This document shows, one piece after another, positions 24,601 through 33,663 of a stretch of 64,000 nucleotides of DNA. The notes below the pieces were generated by a model. It searched no databases, was not told where the DNA came from, and worked only from the letters and a program-made list of their open reading frames with translations. The DNA lies in assembly GCA_021292105.1 (NCBI GenBank), contig CM037862.1:34747770-34811769 (forward strand), read 5' to 3'. The first letter of the stretch is position 1. The number at the start of each line of letters is the position of its first letter. Source of the DNA: Anadara kagoshimensis (lineage: Eukaryota; Mollusca; Bivalvia; Arcoida; Arcidae). A program made the position numbers and the translations under genes.

Positions 24601-27600
24601 CTGTCACTCGCATCACACTAGGATCTGTCACTCACATCACACTAGGATCTGTCACTCGCATCACACTAGGATCTGCCACTCGCATCACACTAGGATCTGC
24701 CACTTACACCACACTAGGATCTGTCACTCACATCACACTAGAATCTGTCACTCACACCCAGGGATTTGTCAGGGTCTTTTGGGAAAAGGCCCTAAACAAA
24801 AAATTGGGAAAAACTATAAACTTTTTGCTCATTTTGGGAAAACTTTGACATCATTTTTTATGCCATTAATGATTAAATCCAATGCTTTTAGTGTATTGAG
24901 TTGATTGAAGATTGAGAAAAGCAGCCACATTTTTGGCCAGACTTCAGCTATGTATCTGGTACAATTTTCTAATTGGGAATTTTCTCAGCCCATTTTGGGA
25001 AAAAATCAATGTTTTTTCCATTGGGAATGGGGCCGAATTTCGGCCCTAAATAGACCCTTGATAAATCCCTGACACCACACTAGGATCTGTCACTAACATC
25101 ACATTAGGATCTGTCACTCACATCACACTAGGATCTGTGACTCACACCACACACTAGGATCTGTGACTCACACCACACTAGGATCTGTGACTCACACCAC
25201 ACTAGAATCTGTCACTCACACCACACTAGGATCTGTCACTCACACCACACTAGGATCTGTCACTCACATCACACTAGGATCTGTCACTCACACCACACTA
25301 GGATCTGTCACTCACAACACACTAGGATCTGTCACTCACATTACACTAGGATCTGTCACTCACATCACACTAGGATCTGTCACTCACATCACACTAGGAT
25401 CTGTCACTCACATCACACTAGGATCTGTCACAAGAGAGATTTGAACCTAAGTTGTGAGAGGTAAACATATGCTTTAGACTACTAGGCGACCCCTTTTTCA
25501 CTAATTGATCATTATCAGGGTTCTCTTTTCAACAAAAATGATAATGGTGAGATGGCCTCAGCTAACAAACAGTCTAAAGCACCAGCCTACTTGTCACAAT
25601 GCCTCTAACTGTCCAGGCTTGAATCCCACTCATAAGAAAATTTGTCAATTTGACTGCTGAATGTTGGTGGTACATTTTGTACATTCTAGACCTTGACAGG
25701 CTGGTTATTTTCTCTCGGGCACTCTGGTTTCTCCCAACACCCCAAAACTTGTCACCTCAATATATTAATTATGTACATTTGTAAAAGAATCTTGAATGTG
25801 GCAATAAATGCAATTGCTCCACTATGAAATAACATGGGGCTCTTTATTAAGAATAAAATGAACTGGATCAACACAGAACCAAGCCTTCAAAACTCTAATA
25901 ACAGTACTTAAAGGTCACGCACACAAATCACCCTTCCCACTATCATCTCAGAAACAGACAATATAGAATGTAGAATACTAGAAAAATAGCTGGCAGCCCT
26001 TAAGGCAAATTCCAGTACTGTATAGACAGTACACTATATAAAACATGTGCATACTTCTCTACAGTCAGTATAAACATATTTAAGGTCATTTGACCACTGG
26101 TCAAGGCAAATTATAGCCATAATAATAGTAAAATATGGTTTTAATACAACCGACAACCCACTCAACAGTACAACAGTAGCTACTTTATACTAGAGATAAA
26201 AACACTGTATATATATATAATATATATATAATATATATATTATATATATATATATATATATACATTTCTCTACATATTATATACATACATACATACATTG
26301 GATTTATTTAACCCTTTTTTTCTTTTATGAATACCAGTACATCAAATGATTGTGTATACCCCAGACAAAATTCTTTCACTTAAGACATGTATCAAGGCTG
26401 TTCAAGTTCTGGGATGGTGAAGGAAACCCGAGTGCCTCAAGAAAACAGACTTTTAGCAAACTTACAAACTTTCTCCATAAAATTGTCCTAAGTGGATTCC
26501 AAACCTATACAGTGTCAGGCAATGTAATCTGTATGACATAGTGTGCACTTTTGCCCTGTTTTTATTTAGGTACCAGTGGCCTAATGGTAACAAGCACTGA
26601 CTAACAAATCATAGTGCCTCATCTAGATTTAAACCTCACTGAGGCAGATCCATGTATGCCACCTGTTGGTGTTTTTTTAGTTACTCAGGCAATCCAGATT
26701 CCTTCGCCATTCCCAAATTTACGTCTTGATATAAGTGAAATATCTTGACTGGCTATAAAACATCATTAATCCAATCCAATCCTAGCATTATATTGTAATT
26801 CCTAGGCTATTTTCTAAGTTCCAAAATGCAATTAATGTTAACCCCTTTATTACACAAAACTTTGACTGAACAAATGGTGGCCATGATTTGGACTTTTCTG
26901 TATATATTTACATCACTCCATGACAAATTCCTCGAGAACAATTAATTATGATGATAAATGTATAAAATGTCAATACTTATATGACTAGAAATTTCCTGTC
27001 CAACATGTACAAGTCATATCACCTACTATACAACAGCAAATAGATAGGATCATTGCCTCCAATAGATCTATAACCACACCACTGGATATTTACTCCAGTG
27101 CCTGTACAAGTCATATCACCATATCACAGCAAATAAATGAAATGATGGAGGGACTTCCAACGGTACTATCGGTATAACGATACCACTGGATATATACTCC
27201 ATTGCCCATTCAAAGCCAGGGATTCTATTATCTATATCCTGTCCAAGTCCTGTCACCATATCACATCAAGTAATTCTTAGTGGGATGGCTGAAAATCCAC
27301 TGACACCACTGGACATTGACTCTAGTGCTTGTCCAAAGTCAGGAATTTTATAATCATGGGTCCAAATATGTGTATCTTTTTTATTTGTATTGGATATACA
27401 TGTGTATTATCATTAAATTGAATTGTTTTATGTTGTTGGATGAGTTGGCAACAACCAAGTTAATGTTTTTCAGTTGTAAAATTACATTCCTTCCTCTAAG
27501 TACATGTAATTCCTAGAACAGGTTTCTTTGAATTCTATGGGAAAATATTCTCTTAATTTAAGTTCTCAACCCTGTTACATACAGAAAAGCCCAAAAAGTG

Positions 27601-30600
27601 TTCTTCTCCTCCCTCCATTATTTTAACCAAAACCACCAAGATTCAACACATTACCAATTTATAGGTCAGCAACTTTTGTGGGTCAGACAATCCTACCAAA
27701 TTTAAGCGTAAAGGTCCACCTGAGACTCATGGACATGTGGTCTAGTAGACAGGGTTATAGATGATTGAATAGTTGTGAAGTGGATTAACAGAGTTTTATG
27801 TCCCAGTCAAGATTCTTTCACTTATACCCAGGAGATCAGTCCATAAAAGGTGGAGGTGCTCAGAGTAAACAACTGACCTTTGGCAACCAAACTGACAAAC
27901 TTTATCATACTATGATCTGTCCCAGGTAGGATTCAAACCTAGGCAGTGAGAAGTAAATAAAATATATACCGAGTTGGAAAAATGTCAAAATTTTCAACCG
28001 GACCTTATCTGATAATTTCAACATTTTCTATTGTGTTAAATAGGGAGGCTTTTGAAAAAAGTAATCAGACTTTCCCAAAAGTTACCAGTCTCAGACTGTG
28101 GGACTGACTGTTATTTTTAACACTGTATACACATATAGATATATAAAGTACAGTAAAACCTCGTTATAATGCCCCTCAATAACTTTGCCACCTCCCTTAT
28201 TGCCACACTATTTTGAAGTCCCAAAATCCATTTTGTATATGTTTTTCTTTATCCGCCTCCCCCGATTTATCGCCAAACCCCTTATAACGCCAAAATTTGA
28301 CTGAACAAATGATGGCAATAAATAGAGGTTTTACTGTATATACATGTATACATGTGTATGAAAGCTTTAGATGTGTTAGCACTTAATCAATTAATATGGA
28401 CGATGGTCAGTTATGTCCAGATCAGACACAATAACAGTATCTGGTAATTAAAGAACTGAGTAGATAATGGTTATAATTAGACATGTTACAACAATGATTA
28501 CTTAGTACAGACAGGACATCAATCTGTCTACACGTCCAAACAATCTGTCTGACCATGTCCAAACAATCTGTGTCCATGTCCAAAATAGCCAACAACAGGT
28601 GCTAGTAAAACAAGTAAATTCAATAAATTATGATCCCCCGCCGGTAGGTTCTTTTTGTGATTTGCACTTATATTCAAATAACAATAACTCCCAGGAAAAT
28701 GAGCAAACCAACTCGGGTTAACAATGTGCACATCTCCTGTTAATGTTGATGCTTTGCACTAAGTTTCATGAAATAGTGCTCCATAGTTCTTTGAAAGACA
28801 GGGGATAAATACTAGTATATACAATGAGCATGGTAGGAAGAGATTACGAAGGGTCAGACTTGAGAAGGAAGGGGCACATTGTACATTTAGACATTACATA
28901 CAAAAGGTGTAAGTGAAAATGTGTATAATAAGCATAGAAGGAGGGAATTGATGAAGGGTTTGACAGTGGTACAGAAGAATAATGGTTTAGAAAAAACATA
29001 AGGCTTGTACAGATCAACAGTAGATGTGTGTTAAAATATGTATTATAGGAACGGAGGGAGGGTTGATTGGGGAGGAAGGCTATATGGTTGGGTAGGGGTA
29101 GGGATATTTAAAGGGTTGTACTGGGGAGATTGAAGGGATAGAATCCGACTGATGAATATGGTAGAGACTGGCAAAAGGGGTTTGTGAAAGTATGTGTAAT
29201 ATGTTGATAGGAGAGAGACAGAGGGAGAGAGTTGATAGGAGAGGAAGGGATTTAGGGTTGAGCAGGGGTAGGATTTAATAATAAAAGATTATACTGAGGG
29301 AGGGGCATGTTCATATAGTTAGACTAAGGGCTTGTAGGGACTGATAGGTGCTTGTTAAAATATGTCTAACAGGCATGAAAGGAAGTGGAGGGAGGGAAAA
29401 ACATGTACATGTAGGGTTGAACTAAGGCAAAAGGGGTGTTGGGTAGTACTGGAGGAAGAGTGATTAATGGGATTTAATTTCCCAGTTAATAAAATTTCAC
29501 TTACATTAAGACATCATCACTCATCAGTTTTAAATGAAGTGGCAGAGATTTTGTTCTTTATACGCTCGATCAAGGCAATAGGCAAGGTGGGTTCTTTAAT
29601 TTACCACACTAACTGTGACATGGGGCATCAGATTTTAATGCTGTCTTCCAAAAAAAACCCATTGACTTTGATTTCTAAATTCCAAATGTTTGGCAAAAGA
29701 ACAGTCACTACCTTCTTTCAAGTCTTGTTAGACCTGACTGGGTTTCCAACCCTGACCTTTGAAATATGAAGAGAGCACTCTCTCTACTAGTAGTTAGTAC
29801 TGGAGGAAGAAGGGCAATAGGGTTGGACTGGGGATAAAGGAGTCACAGGTAGTACTGGAGGAGGTGATACAAGGTTGTAGTTTGTTTGGTTGATTGAAAG
29901 TTGTTTAACGTTGCATAAGTAATTTTTCATCTATTTGCAACGAGAACTATTATTAATTTCCATGGATTACCGGTAATCTATACAAAAGTTCGAGTATGCA
30001 TGTAAAGTGCAAGTGTGTTTTATGGTCTGCCTTGTACCAGGGCCTGCTCAGGGCTACTTTAAGGTGCTAGCTCACCAAGTCAGTATGCTGCAGACAAGTG
30101 TACCACTCCCTCAGTCACATTAAAACCAACATCAATCAAGTGAACCATTAAAGGCAAACAGCAATGAAAGTTCACTTTCCACATGTGGTCTGAACGACTC
30201 GAACTCAGGTTGTACTTTGGGTGTAACAATTACAATCACTGCTACCAGTAATAAAGATTGTTAATCTTTACTATTTTTCTTTGACATTTAACACTATTTT
30301 ATCATCTATCAAAATTTACCACACAATTACCCATATCGATAAAGTACACCAGCTTTTACATAAACATAAATCTGCCAAAGAGGACAAATTATATAATTAT
30401 TTTTACAGACACAGCTTAGACAAAAATTCTGCACAGTCAATAATTACAGCTGATGATGTATTATTTATATAAAAAGGCCAAGTAAAACATTATTTGTTTC
30501 TGGTATAATTTTTTCCAAAATAAAATTTCACTGCTATTTCTGGATAAACACAGAATCTGTGTAGAATTGATTGTGTACTGTATTCCAAGTCAAGGTTTCA

Positions 30601-31273
30601 TTTGTATCAAAACAGCACCAGCTATAGACTGATAGAACTTTCATTAGTTTTAAAAACAGCACAAGCAGGTCTAAGCAACATATGGAAGAATATATTGTTG
30701 ACAATCTTATGGCAATGTATAACAAGTCTATTTGAATATTATGGGTTTTTTCACAAATTAAGGTACGAAAAAGCTTATGAAGAATATATGCATACAGCAT
30801 CACATTTATATAACTTATTTGTGTGGTTTAACTTCGTAAACTCTATATACCCCAACATTACAGCCATCAGGGGTTTGAAGTTGTTCAAAACTTGATAAAT
30901 TTAATCAGTACAAAATTAAAAACAACAATAAACATCAACACATCATTATTGAATCATTAGTTTGGAAACATTGTGTTTCAATTTGATGAAATACTTTTTA
31001 CTTTTTGTGTTTTCAACAAAAAATTCACAAAAATATTTTATATAATGTAAAAATAAAAATTTTTACTAATCAATTTAATTTATTAAACTAATCAAGCATC
31101 GAACAACTGGGCTCAGATTGTGAATGAACTATATGACATAAGGTCTTTGATACTTCACACATGATGTAGAAGAGCTTAAAACATACCAACGTAACCTACT
31201 GTGTCAAGAAATGTAAACGGAAATTGAAAAATCATTATACGGTCAAATGTATAAATATCTATTTACCCGACAT
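6281..31273 (-). CDS. Gelsolin-like actin-modulating protein, N-terminal 103 codons (partial)
   Basis: Calcium-dependent actin severing/capping protein of the cytosol, by family. Coding exons on the minus strand: 31,273-31,267 (start, Met-Ser and one base), 23,205-23,125, 14,519-14,446, 12,055-11,981, 6,352-6,281. All have AG acceptors and GT donors and join without stops. Residues 10-29 hold the leader YDWKDSNLALFGSDTEKKVK; 37-56 hold PAWKGAGAKPGLKIWRIVKF, the start of gelsolin repeat G1; 66-79 hold YGQFYDGDSYIILN, including the Gly-Asp calcium/actin site region; 92-98 hold the DLHFWIG signature. It ends at residue 103 on a donor at 6,280. The next exon, expected to begin with a QDE-like motif, was not found and probably lies off the left edge. 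Introns are very long because of repeats. The exact paralogue (gelsolin-like protein 2, severin or adseverin type) cannot be settled from this part. Confidence 0.85.
6472..6565 (+). mobile_element. SINE-A tail fragment
   Basis: The phrases TTTCTGCCACTTCATCTATA, GATATAAGTGAAAAATTC and an AATCAATCAAT end match the 3' part of SINE-A in plus orientation. It is followed by a minus-oriented head at 6,590-6,772, so this is an inverted rearrangement or two insertions. Confidence 0.55.
6590..6772 (-). mobile_element. SINE-A, tRNA head and body
   Basis: On the minus strand: TAGCTCAGTTGGTAGAGTGC (A box), GGGGTTCAAACCCTGG (B box), then CCAAGCACTGGCAT-type body. It is a tRNA-derived SINE head with no functional tRNA fold outside these boxes. 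Confidence 0.7.
8128..8345 (-). mobile_element. SINE-B, full length
   Basis: The head is at the right end (GGCTGAGTG), the tail at the left (AGTGAAAGAATTTTGACTGG on the minus strand). The interior contains the GTTTGCTTGCCAAAGGTTGG phrase common to the family. Confidence 0.65.
9028..9235 (+). mobile_element. SINE-B, degenerate
   Basis: Body phrases TTGCTTGCCAAAGC and TTTCCTCCACCATCC and a tail AAGTGAAATAATC match SINE-B; the tRNA head is eroded. Confidence 0.55.
9338..9684 (-). mobile_element. SINE-A, near full length
   Basis: Minus orientation: eroded tRNA head near 9,650-9,684, B box GGGTTCGAACCC complement at about 9,620, body with GGTCCTTTGGAAGAGGACC, and tail CTTGACTGGGACGTAAAACC at the left end. 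Confidence 0.7.
9845..10035. promoter_or_regulatory. CpG-bearing patch with CRE-like and YY1-like motifs inside a gelsolin-like intron
   Basis: Within otherwise AT-rich intron, this stretch has several CpGs, TGACGT-type motifs (about 9,917 and 9,934) and on the minus strand ATGATGGCGGCC, which resembles a YY1 site overlapping a start codon. It could be an internal promoter, an enhancer or a remnant of another gene's 5' end; nothing here proves activity. Confidence 0.25.
10050..10430. repeat. Degenerate about 100 bp tandem repeat
   Basis: The block 'TTTATAAAAA-ATT-AACTGTTTA-GTATA' recurs with variation near 10,120, 10,228, 10,320 and 10,390, each preceded by a 'taagat/agatct' phrase. Confidence 0.5.
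11183..11520 (-). mobile_element. SINE-A, full length
   Basis: The best-preserved copy: on the minus strand it begins TACTGTGGTAGCTCAGTTGG at 11,520, has a B box at about 11,460 (GAGTTCGATC), body TTCACCAAGCACTTGGCATT, and ends in the shared tail (GTGAAATTTTCTTGACCGGG) near 11,190. Confidence 0.75.
11776..11954. mobile_element. Foldback MITE, family M2, copy b
   Basis: Flanked by TA on both sides, ending CAGTCTAACC at the left and GTTTGACTG at the right. Most of its length is self-complementary. Confidence 0.7.
12165..12625 (+). mobile_element. 5'-truncated RTE-like LINE with 13 bp target duplication
   Basis: Encodes the C-terminal end of an endonuclease/reverse transcriptase: ILLYGSETWRV near the start, then KQKWGWIGHTLRKP, a Trp-Arg repeat and WRGVVVALCSL. 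The reading frame shifts between about 12,340 and 12,360, so it is dead. It ends in a short TAAG/TCAAG tail. The 13 bp ACTGGTGTGGTTC is present at both 12,152-12,164 and 12,626-12,638, a target-site duplication from target-primed insertion; 5' truncation is usual for this process. Confidence 0.85.
12706..12840 (+). mobile_element. Old LINE C-terminal relic
   Basis: In one frame the DNA reads SNWRRSLEETKQLRIAW, then stops appear. This resembles the WRR-(S/T)-EEE-K-W end of endonuclease/RT LINE proteins. It lies just beyond the younger RTE-like insertion and is much more decayed. Confidence 0.5.
12840..13440. other. Intron interval without recognised content
   Basis: AT-rich gelsolin-like intron; short open frames here lack coding character and I see no repeat structure. 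Confidence 0.5.
13505..13640. repeat. Inverted repeat (foldback) around 13.57 kb
   Basis: The left arm TATTGTGAAATATTGTCCCG and the right arm GGGACAATATTTCACAATAT are complementary, extending outward to GGGTTTTTGAATTG and CAGTTCAATAACCC. About 50 bp separate the arms. Confidence 0.75.
13576..13810 (+). repeat. Direct duplication, two units of about 120 bp
   Basis: The block from 'gagtgcaaattttgag' to 'cccgtcaagtattt' occurs at about 13,576-13,686 and again at about 13,698-13,807 with few differences, so the right arm of the foldback was duplicated. Confidence 0.85.
13843..13895. repeat. Short hairpin
   Basis: ATTACACTAGTTCTTATA and TACAAGAACTAGTGCAAT form an imperfect stem around a short loop near 13,864. 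It may be the terminus of a foldback transposon together with the repeats to its left. Confidence 0.6.
14845..15031. mobile_element. Foldback MITE, family M1 (pogo/Tc1-like ends), copy a
   Basis: 187 bp element with TA duplicated on both sides and inverted ends CAGTAAAACCTCG / CGAGGTTTTACTG. Ends and TA target fit Tc1/mariner-pogo derived MITEs. Copies of equal length lie at 28,151 and 39,207. Confidence 0.8.
15573..15605. repeat. (TA)n microsatellite
   Basis: Uninterrupted TA dinucleotides, about 16 units. Confidence 0.95.
16628..16809 (-). CDS. Orphan open frame ending on a splice donor (uncertain exon)
   Basis: Minus-strand frame with an ATG at about 16,803, open for roughly 59 codons to GCGGAG|GTATGTG, a good donor at 16,627. 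It has more CpG and a less biased codon content than its surroundings. It contains several cysteines and the stretch SFLPTRRVNFVVCRYVSC; I do not recognise a family. It lies inside the gelsolin-like intron, but joining its donor to the next gelsolin-like exon (14,519) gives the wrong phase, so it is not simply an alternative first exon with that reading frame. It could be a separate small gene, a pseudo-exon or chance. Confidence 0.25.
17258..18694 (+). mobile_element. Pearl-like / Helentron-associated element, copy 2
   Basis: Same family as copy 1: 5' palindrome AGGCCCATGGGCCT plus GCTCACCTG, about five 145 bp core units, the shared unique stretch, a short ACGC/ACAC run, a 3' hairpin TGACC-TTC-GGTCA, then CAGGTGAGC and A residues. 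It is inserted after an A run and directly abuts copy 3. Confidence 0.8.
18702..22190 (+). mobile_element. Pearl-like / Helentron-associated element, copy 3 (different core)
   Basis: The 5' end has the hairpin AGGCTCAG-TGT-GGCTGAGCCT followed by GCTCACCTG. The core is a different tandem repeat, units of about 166 bp containing 'CCCATAGGGTCCAATGTTAA' and 'GGCAGCCATGTTTTTTGG'. The microsatellite is ACTG/ACGG, and the 3' end is a GGCC-TTTA-GGCC hairpin plus CAGGTGAGC. Same architecture and termini as copies 1, 2 and 4, but a swapped core, showing that the ends are conserved while the interior is not. Confidence 0.8.
20061..21388 (+). repeat. 332 bp higher-order repeat, four units
   Basis: The landmark TTCCCAAGCTTCAGAGGAAA starts at 20,061, 20,393, 20,725 and 21,057, exactly 332 bp apart. 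Each unit is a dimer of two diverged 166 bp monomers (one with 'GGTGGATCAG', one with 'GGCCAATCAGG'). The dimers are almost identical to each other while the monomers differ, so dimers expanded recently. Confidence 0.95.
22771..22983. mobile_element. Foldback MITE with TTTCGC ends
   Basis: Inverted ends AAACATATTTAATTTCGC and GCGAAAATAAATATGTTT, with further internal 'aattttcgc' phrases. AT-rich, noncoding. Confidence 0.65.
23507..25436 (+). repeat. 24 bp minisatellite array
   Basis: About 65 copies of a unit near CACTCACATCACACTAGGAT plus CTGT, with C/T and A/G variants arranged in patches. The array is interrupted by a 313 bp transposon at 24,759-25,071. It has no spacers, so it is not CRISPR-like; open frames across it (repeating ICHSHHTR) are a consequence of the 24 bp period being a multiple of three. 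Confidence 0.97.
24759..25071. mobile_element. hAT-like MITE inside the minisatellite
   Basis: 313 bp. Inverted ends CAGGGATTTGTCAGGGTC and, reversed, CAGGGATTTATCAAGGGTC. Flanked on both sides by ACACC (24,754-24,758 and 25,072-25,076), a 5 bp target duplication that restores a normal minisatellite unit if removed. CAGGG...CCCTG ends with a 5 bp duplication resemble the hAT5 group. Confidence 0.85.
25558..25815 (+). mobile_element. SINE-B copy
   Basis: Contains the B box GGCTTGAATCCCACT, the CTCTCGGGCACTCTGG body phrase and an AAAGAATCTTGAATG tail. An extra segment is inserted in the middle. Confidence 0.6.
26208..26262. repeat. (TA)n-rich microsatellite
   Basis: TA runs interrupted by single extra A or T bases. 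Confidence 0.95.
26348..26545 (-). mobile_element. SINE-B, degenerate
   Basis: Minus orientation with tail at left (AAGTGAAAGAATTTTGTCTG) and an eroded head at right. Confidence 0.55.
26570..26775 (+). mobile_element. SINE-B copy
   Basis: The head CAGTGGCCTAATGGTAACAAG, B box ATTTAAACCTCACTG and tail GATATAAGTGAAATATCTTG match the family. Confidence 0.6.
27009..27350. repeat. Degenerate about 115 bp tandem repeat, three units
   Basis: The phrases 'CAAGTC(A/C)T(A/G)TCACCATATCACA' and 'ACCACTGGATAT(T/A)TACTCCA' recur three times across this interval. Confidence 0.6.
27780..27957 (-). mobile_element. SINE-B, uninterrupted reference copy
   Basis: Minus orientation. It contains, in order on the plus strand, TCCCAGTCAAGATTCTTTCA, ACCAAACTGACAAACTTTAT, ACTATGATCTGTCC and GGATTCAAACCTAGG. 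It shows what the site at 23.4-25.5 kb looked like before the minisatellite grew. Confidence 0.7.
28151..28336. mobile_element. Foldback MITE, family M1, copy b
   Basis: TA-flanked, CAGTAAAACCTCG at the left end and AGAGGTTTTACTG at the right, 186 bp. Confidence 0.8.
28800..29460 (+). repeat. G-rich degenerate minisatellite, about four units of about 170 bp
   Basis: Repeated phrases 'aaa(a/g)tatgt(a/g)ta(a/t)(t/c)A', 'gg(a/c)gggagg' and 'ggcttgtA'. It includes a stretch at 29,088-29,114 with four runs of at least three G separated by short loops, which fits a G-quadruplex pattern. Confidence 0.55.
29466..29795 (-). mobile_element. SINE-A, near full length
   Basis: Minus orientation, tail at left (AGTGAAATTTTATTAACTGG complement region), body with TTCTTTTGCCAAACATTTGG, head eroded at right. 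Confidence 0.65.
29888..30112 (-). mobile_element. SINE-C copy
   Basis: Matches the element at 34,523-34,761 in the opposite orientation: shared GGTCTGCCTTGTACCAG, TGCAAGTGTGTTTTATG and a tail ending GTTGATTGAAAGTTG-type complement of (AACC)n. Confidence 0.6.
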
Positions 31274-31310
31274 TCTGGACTATTGATCAGATCTTCAAAG
31301 GGAGATAATC
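31267..31310 (-). other. Gelsolin-like exon carrying 5' UTR end and start codon
   Basis: A 44 bp exon with acceptor (T-rich then AG) at 31,311-31,312 and donor GTAAAT at 31,266-31,261. The ATG is at 31,273-31,271, followed by TCG and G; joining to the exon at 23,205 gives Met-Ser-Gly-Leu. An acceptor before the start codon means at least one noncoding exon lies upstream. Confidence 0.75.
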
Positions 31311-31540
31311 CTAAAAAAATAAATAAATAAGAAATTTAAGACACGAGTTATGCCCAACATTAAGTAACATCTGTGACCAATCAATGGAAAACTCATTTCC
31401 AATATAGATCTCTGTGTTAATTTAATTGACCATAAAAAGGTTCAAGATGATGAAAACTTAAATAAAACAAAATTGTAGAATACATATGTCACAATTCATT
31501 GATACAACAGACTGAAATAACTATTCATTAGACAAAAGGA

Positions 31541-31834
31541 TTGATTCATTTTAATGGGGTTTTGCATCCCAATCATGAAGATTTCACTTATATCGAGATG
31601 TCACCAGTGGAAATTTTTATCTTTGCAACGCCCCCACGTCAATGTGCAGAAGGTTCTCTAATGTGCTACAAATGCCATGACACGGGACATTGGATTTAAG
31701 GTCTAATCCCAAAGAAACAGTGACTTTCATTTCTAAGTGCAAAAGAACAGTCACTACCTATATTCAAGTCAAGAACCCACAAACAACCTCCCACATACAG
31801 AGCGAGCACTCTTACCAACTGAGCAACTGCAGTG
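31541..31834 (-). mobile_element. SINE-A copy
   Basis: Head at the right (TTGCTCAGTTGGTAAGAGTG on the minus strand), tail at the left. It lies just beyond the gelsolin-like start-codon exon. Confidence 0.65.
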
Positions 31835-32399
31835 GTATTAGACAGGAGGAGCTTAGCAGTCTCACTTTCCTGGAGGGAGTTCAAAAGTTTGACATGTTTA
31901 ACTATATTTGTCAATTTTCAAAGTTTTGACTTTACTTTTGGCATCGTGATTTAGATATGGACCGGAATATTTGTGTTTTATTGCAACTGCAACACTTCTA
32001 AATTATTCAGAATCACTACAGGGGCTCAAACCCATTGCTGTTGAGTTGAGTCATGGATCTGTGACTTTAACCACTCAACCATATCAAGTATCCATGACAT
32101 TACCAACTAAAGAACAAAAAATATGATGACAAAAGTGTTAACCTTGATTCAGCATTTTTTGTTTTGAATATATGCCAAGTTTATGGTCATGCTGAATTCC
32201 CCATACAATAGACAGTATCACTAACTAAGTTAAAAAAACTTCAATGATCGGAATGTCACTATCAGTGTGGGACATTATAGAGGGCATGGTGATTTAAGGT
32301 CATCAGATTTTCAACTGGACAATTAAATCTGTAAACTTGGACAAATCCCCAAGCATAAGCAGTCATTTAATTTTACTTGCCAACCCCAGATGTTTTTAG

Positions 32400-32600
32400 A
32401 TGATACTGTCACTGGTTGTCAAGTCAAGAGTTGTGGGTTAGAACCTCACTCGGGACTTGGAAATTTATGAGATGATTTTCATCTTCTGCCCATGAATCTG
32501 TTATGAATCTTGTTACTTGAGGTAGTCATTCAGATGAGACTCAAAACGAGGTCTCATGTCTCAATGCATGCTAAAGACACCTATGTGGAGTTCAAAATAG
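32400..32600 (+). mobile_element. Possible additional tRNA-like repeat
   Basis: GTGGGTTAGAACCTCACTC resembles a B box, and the downstream phrases 'catgaatctgttatgaatctt' and 'gagactcaaaacgaggtctcatgt' look like a decayed SINE body. No second clear copy in the window. Confidence 0.3.
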
Positions 32601-32786
32601 TAGACCACATGTGGTCGCTACAGAAGAAGCTTACAATTAGAAGCGATTGAGACAGAGCAACATCAACTAAAACACACTAAGACCCAAAGTCATCCAATTT
32701 TCAACTAGACCATGAAATTGTAAACTTGAGAGTCTGGTTGGCTGTTGAATTTTCTGCATGGGATTACAGTGCTTTTCAGAGATTAA

Positions 32787-32832
32787 AGTAAAACCTCAAT
32801 ATAATACGCTTTGATAACTCTACTATCTCACC
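32787..32832 (+). mobile_element. M1 MITE end fragment
   Basis: TAAAACCTCAATATAATACG then TTTGATAACTCTACTATCTC matches one end of the M1 element; the other end is missing. Confidence 0.5.
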
Positions 32833-33028
32833 AGCAAAACATCAAATTTAAAATTTAACATTCTCAAATTCTTCAATGTCAAGATTTCCCCTTTTTTCTT
32901 TTCCTTTTGATTTTTTTTTTATACAGAAATGTTAAAAATAATTTTCATTCATTTTAGGCTTTTTCCATTAAGAATTAGAATTTAAGGGCGGGTACAAACA
33001 GAGTTACAAACAGAATGTGTTTAAAAGG

Positions 33029-33663
33029 TATCAGGTAAATTCGCCCCACGGTAAATTCGCCCCCACTTTTTGCAAATTTGCTCCCACTGCCAAAATCATT
33101 GCCATTTTTTTTAAATCATCTTTTATTGAGATTGTAAAAGTAACATAAAATTATTTTTTATGACCTTGGATATGCACACGTTATTTTTAAATTTATTGCA
33201 TTTATTGCAATGCTTTTTGTCGTGCATTCGTATCAAAAGTCCTTTGTAAGATTATAATATAATCATAACAGTGGGTATGAAAATAGAAAATACTTAAGTT
33301 TATTAAAGAATAATATTAGAGTAATGATAGATTACATCGTTGAGAGAAATCATTAAAAAAAATCTTCTTTTCTCTGTTGACTATGTTTAATAATACAATT
33401 AAATATAAAAGTAAAATCCATTATTAAATGGATGCACTGATATGTTTCATTTCTAAAGAAGCATTATTTTTATTTGATTTTTATATTAAAAAAAAGTAAT
33501 AAAAGCAAATTATTTTGTTATATGGTTATTGGAAAAAATGGGGACGATTTTGACAGTGGGGGCGAATTTGCAAGAAGTGGGGGCGATTTTGAAAGGGGGC
33601 GATTTTGACATGGGGCGAATTTGTTGAAAGTGGGGGCGAGTTTACCGTGGAGCGAATTGACTT
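33029..33663. mobile_element. Long foldback element with AATTCGCCCC ends
   Basis: Left arm (33,029-33,107) with 'AAATTCGCCCCACGGTAAA' and 'TTCGCCCCCACTTT'; right arm (33,536-33,663) is its inverse with 'GGGGGCGAGTTTACCGTGGA'. The arms contain short direct repeats of a GGGGCGAATTT motif; the centre is AT-rich and noncoding. Confidence 0.75.

Larger units (their letters stand above)
23400..25505 (-). mobile_element. SINE-B split by an internal minisatellite
   Basis: The left flank (23,400-23,510) is the SINE-B tail half in minus orientation (ACTCTTTCACTTATATCCAG, then CAAACTGACA-CATTTCTCAC). The right flank (25,430-25,505) is the SINE-B head half (GATTTGAACCTAAG B box, then the Leu/Ser-like A box complement). 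In other copies, for example 27,780-27,957, these halves are adjacent, joined by an 'actatgatctgtc' phrase. Here that phrase has been amplified into the 24 bp array. Confidence 0.8.

Noticed and set aside
23507..25436. CRISPR-like array
   Set aside because: Units are contiguous with no unique spacers, and the genome is eukaryotic.
23541..25444. Long open frames with repeating ICHSHHTR or LGSVTHTT
   Set aside because: They are produced by a 24 bp minisatellite whose period is divisible by three; frames exist on several phases and there is no start context, splice structure or family.
30281..30895. Three overlapping frames of 63-97 codons
   Set aside because: Low-complexity AT-rich translations with no family, no splice context and no start context of note.
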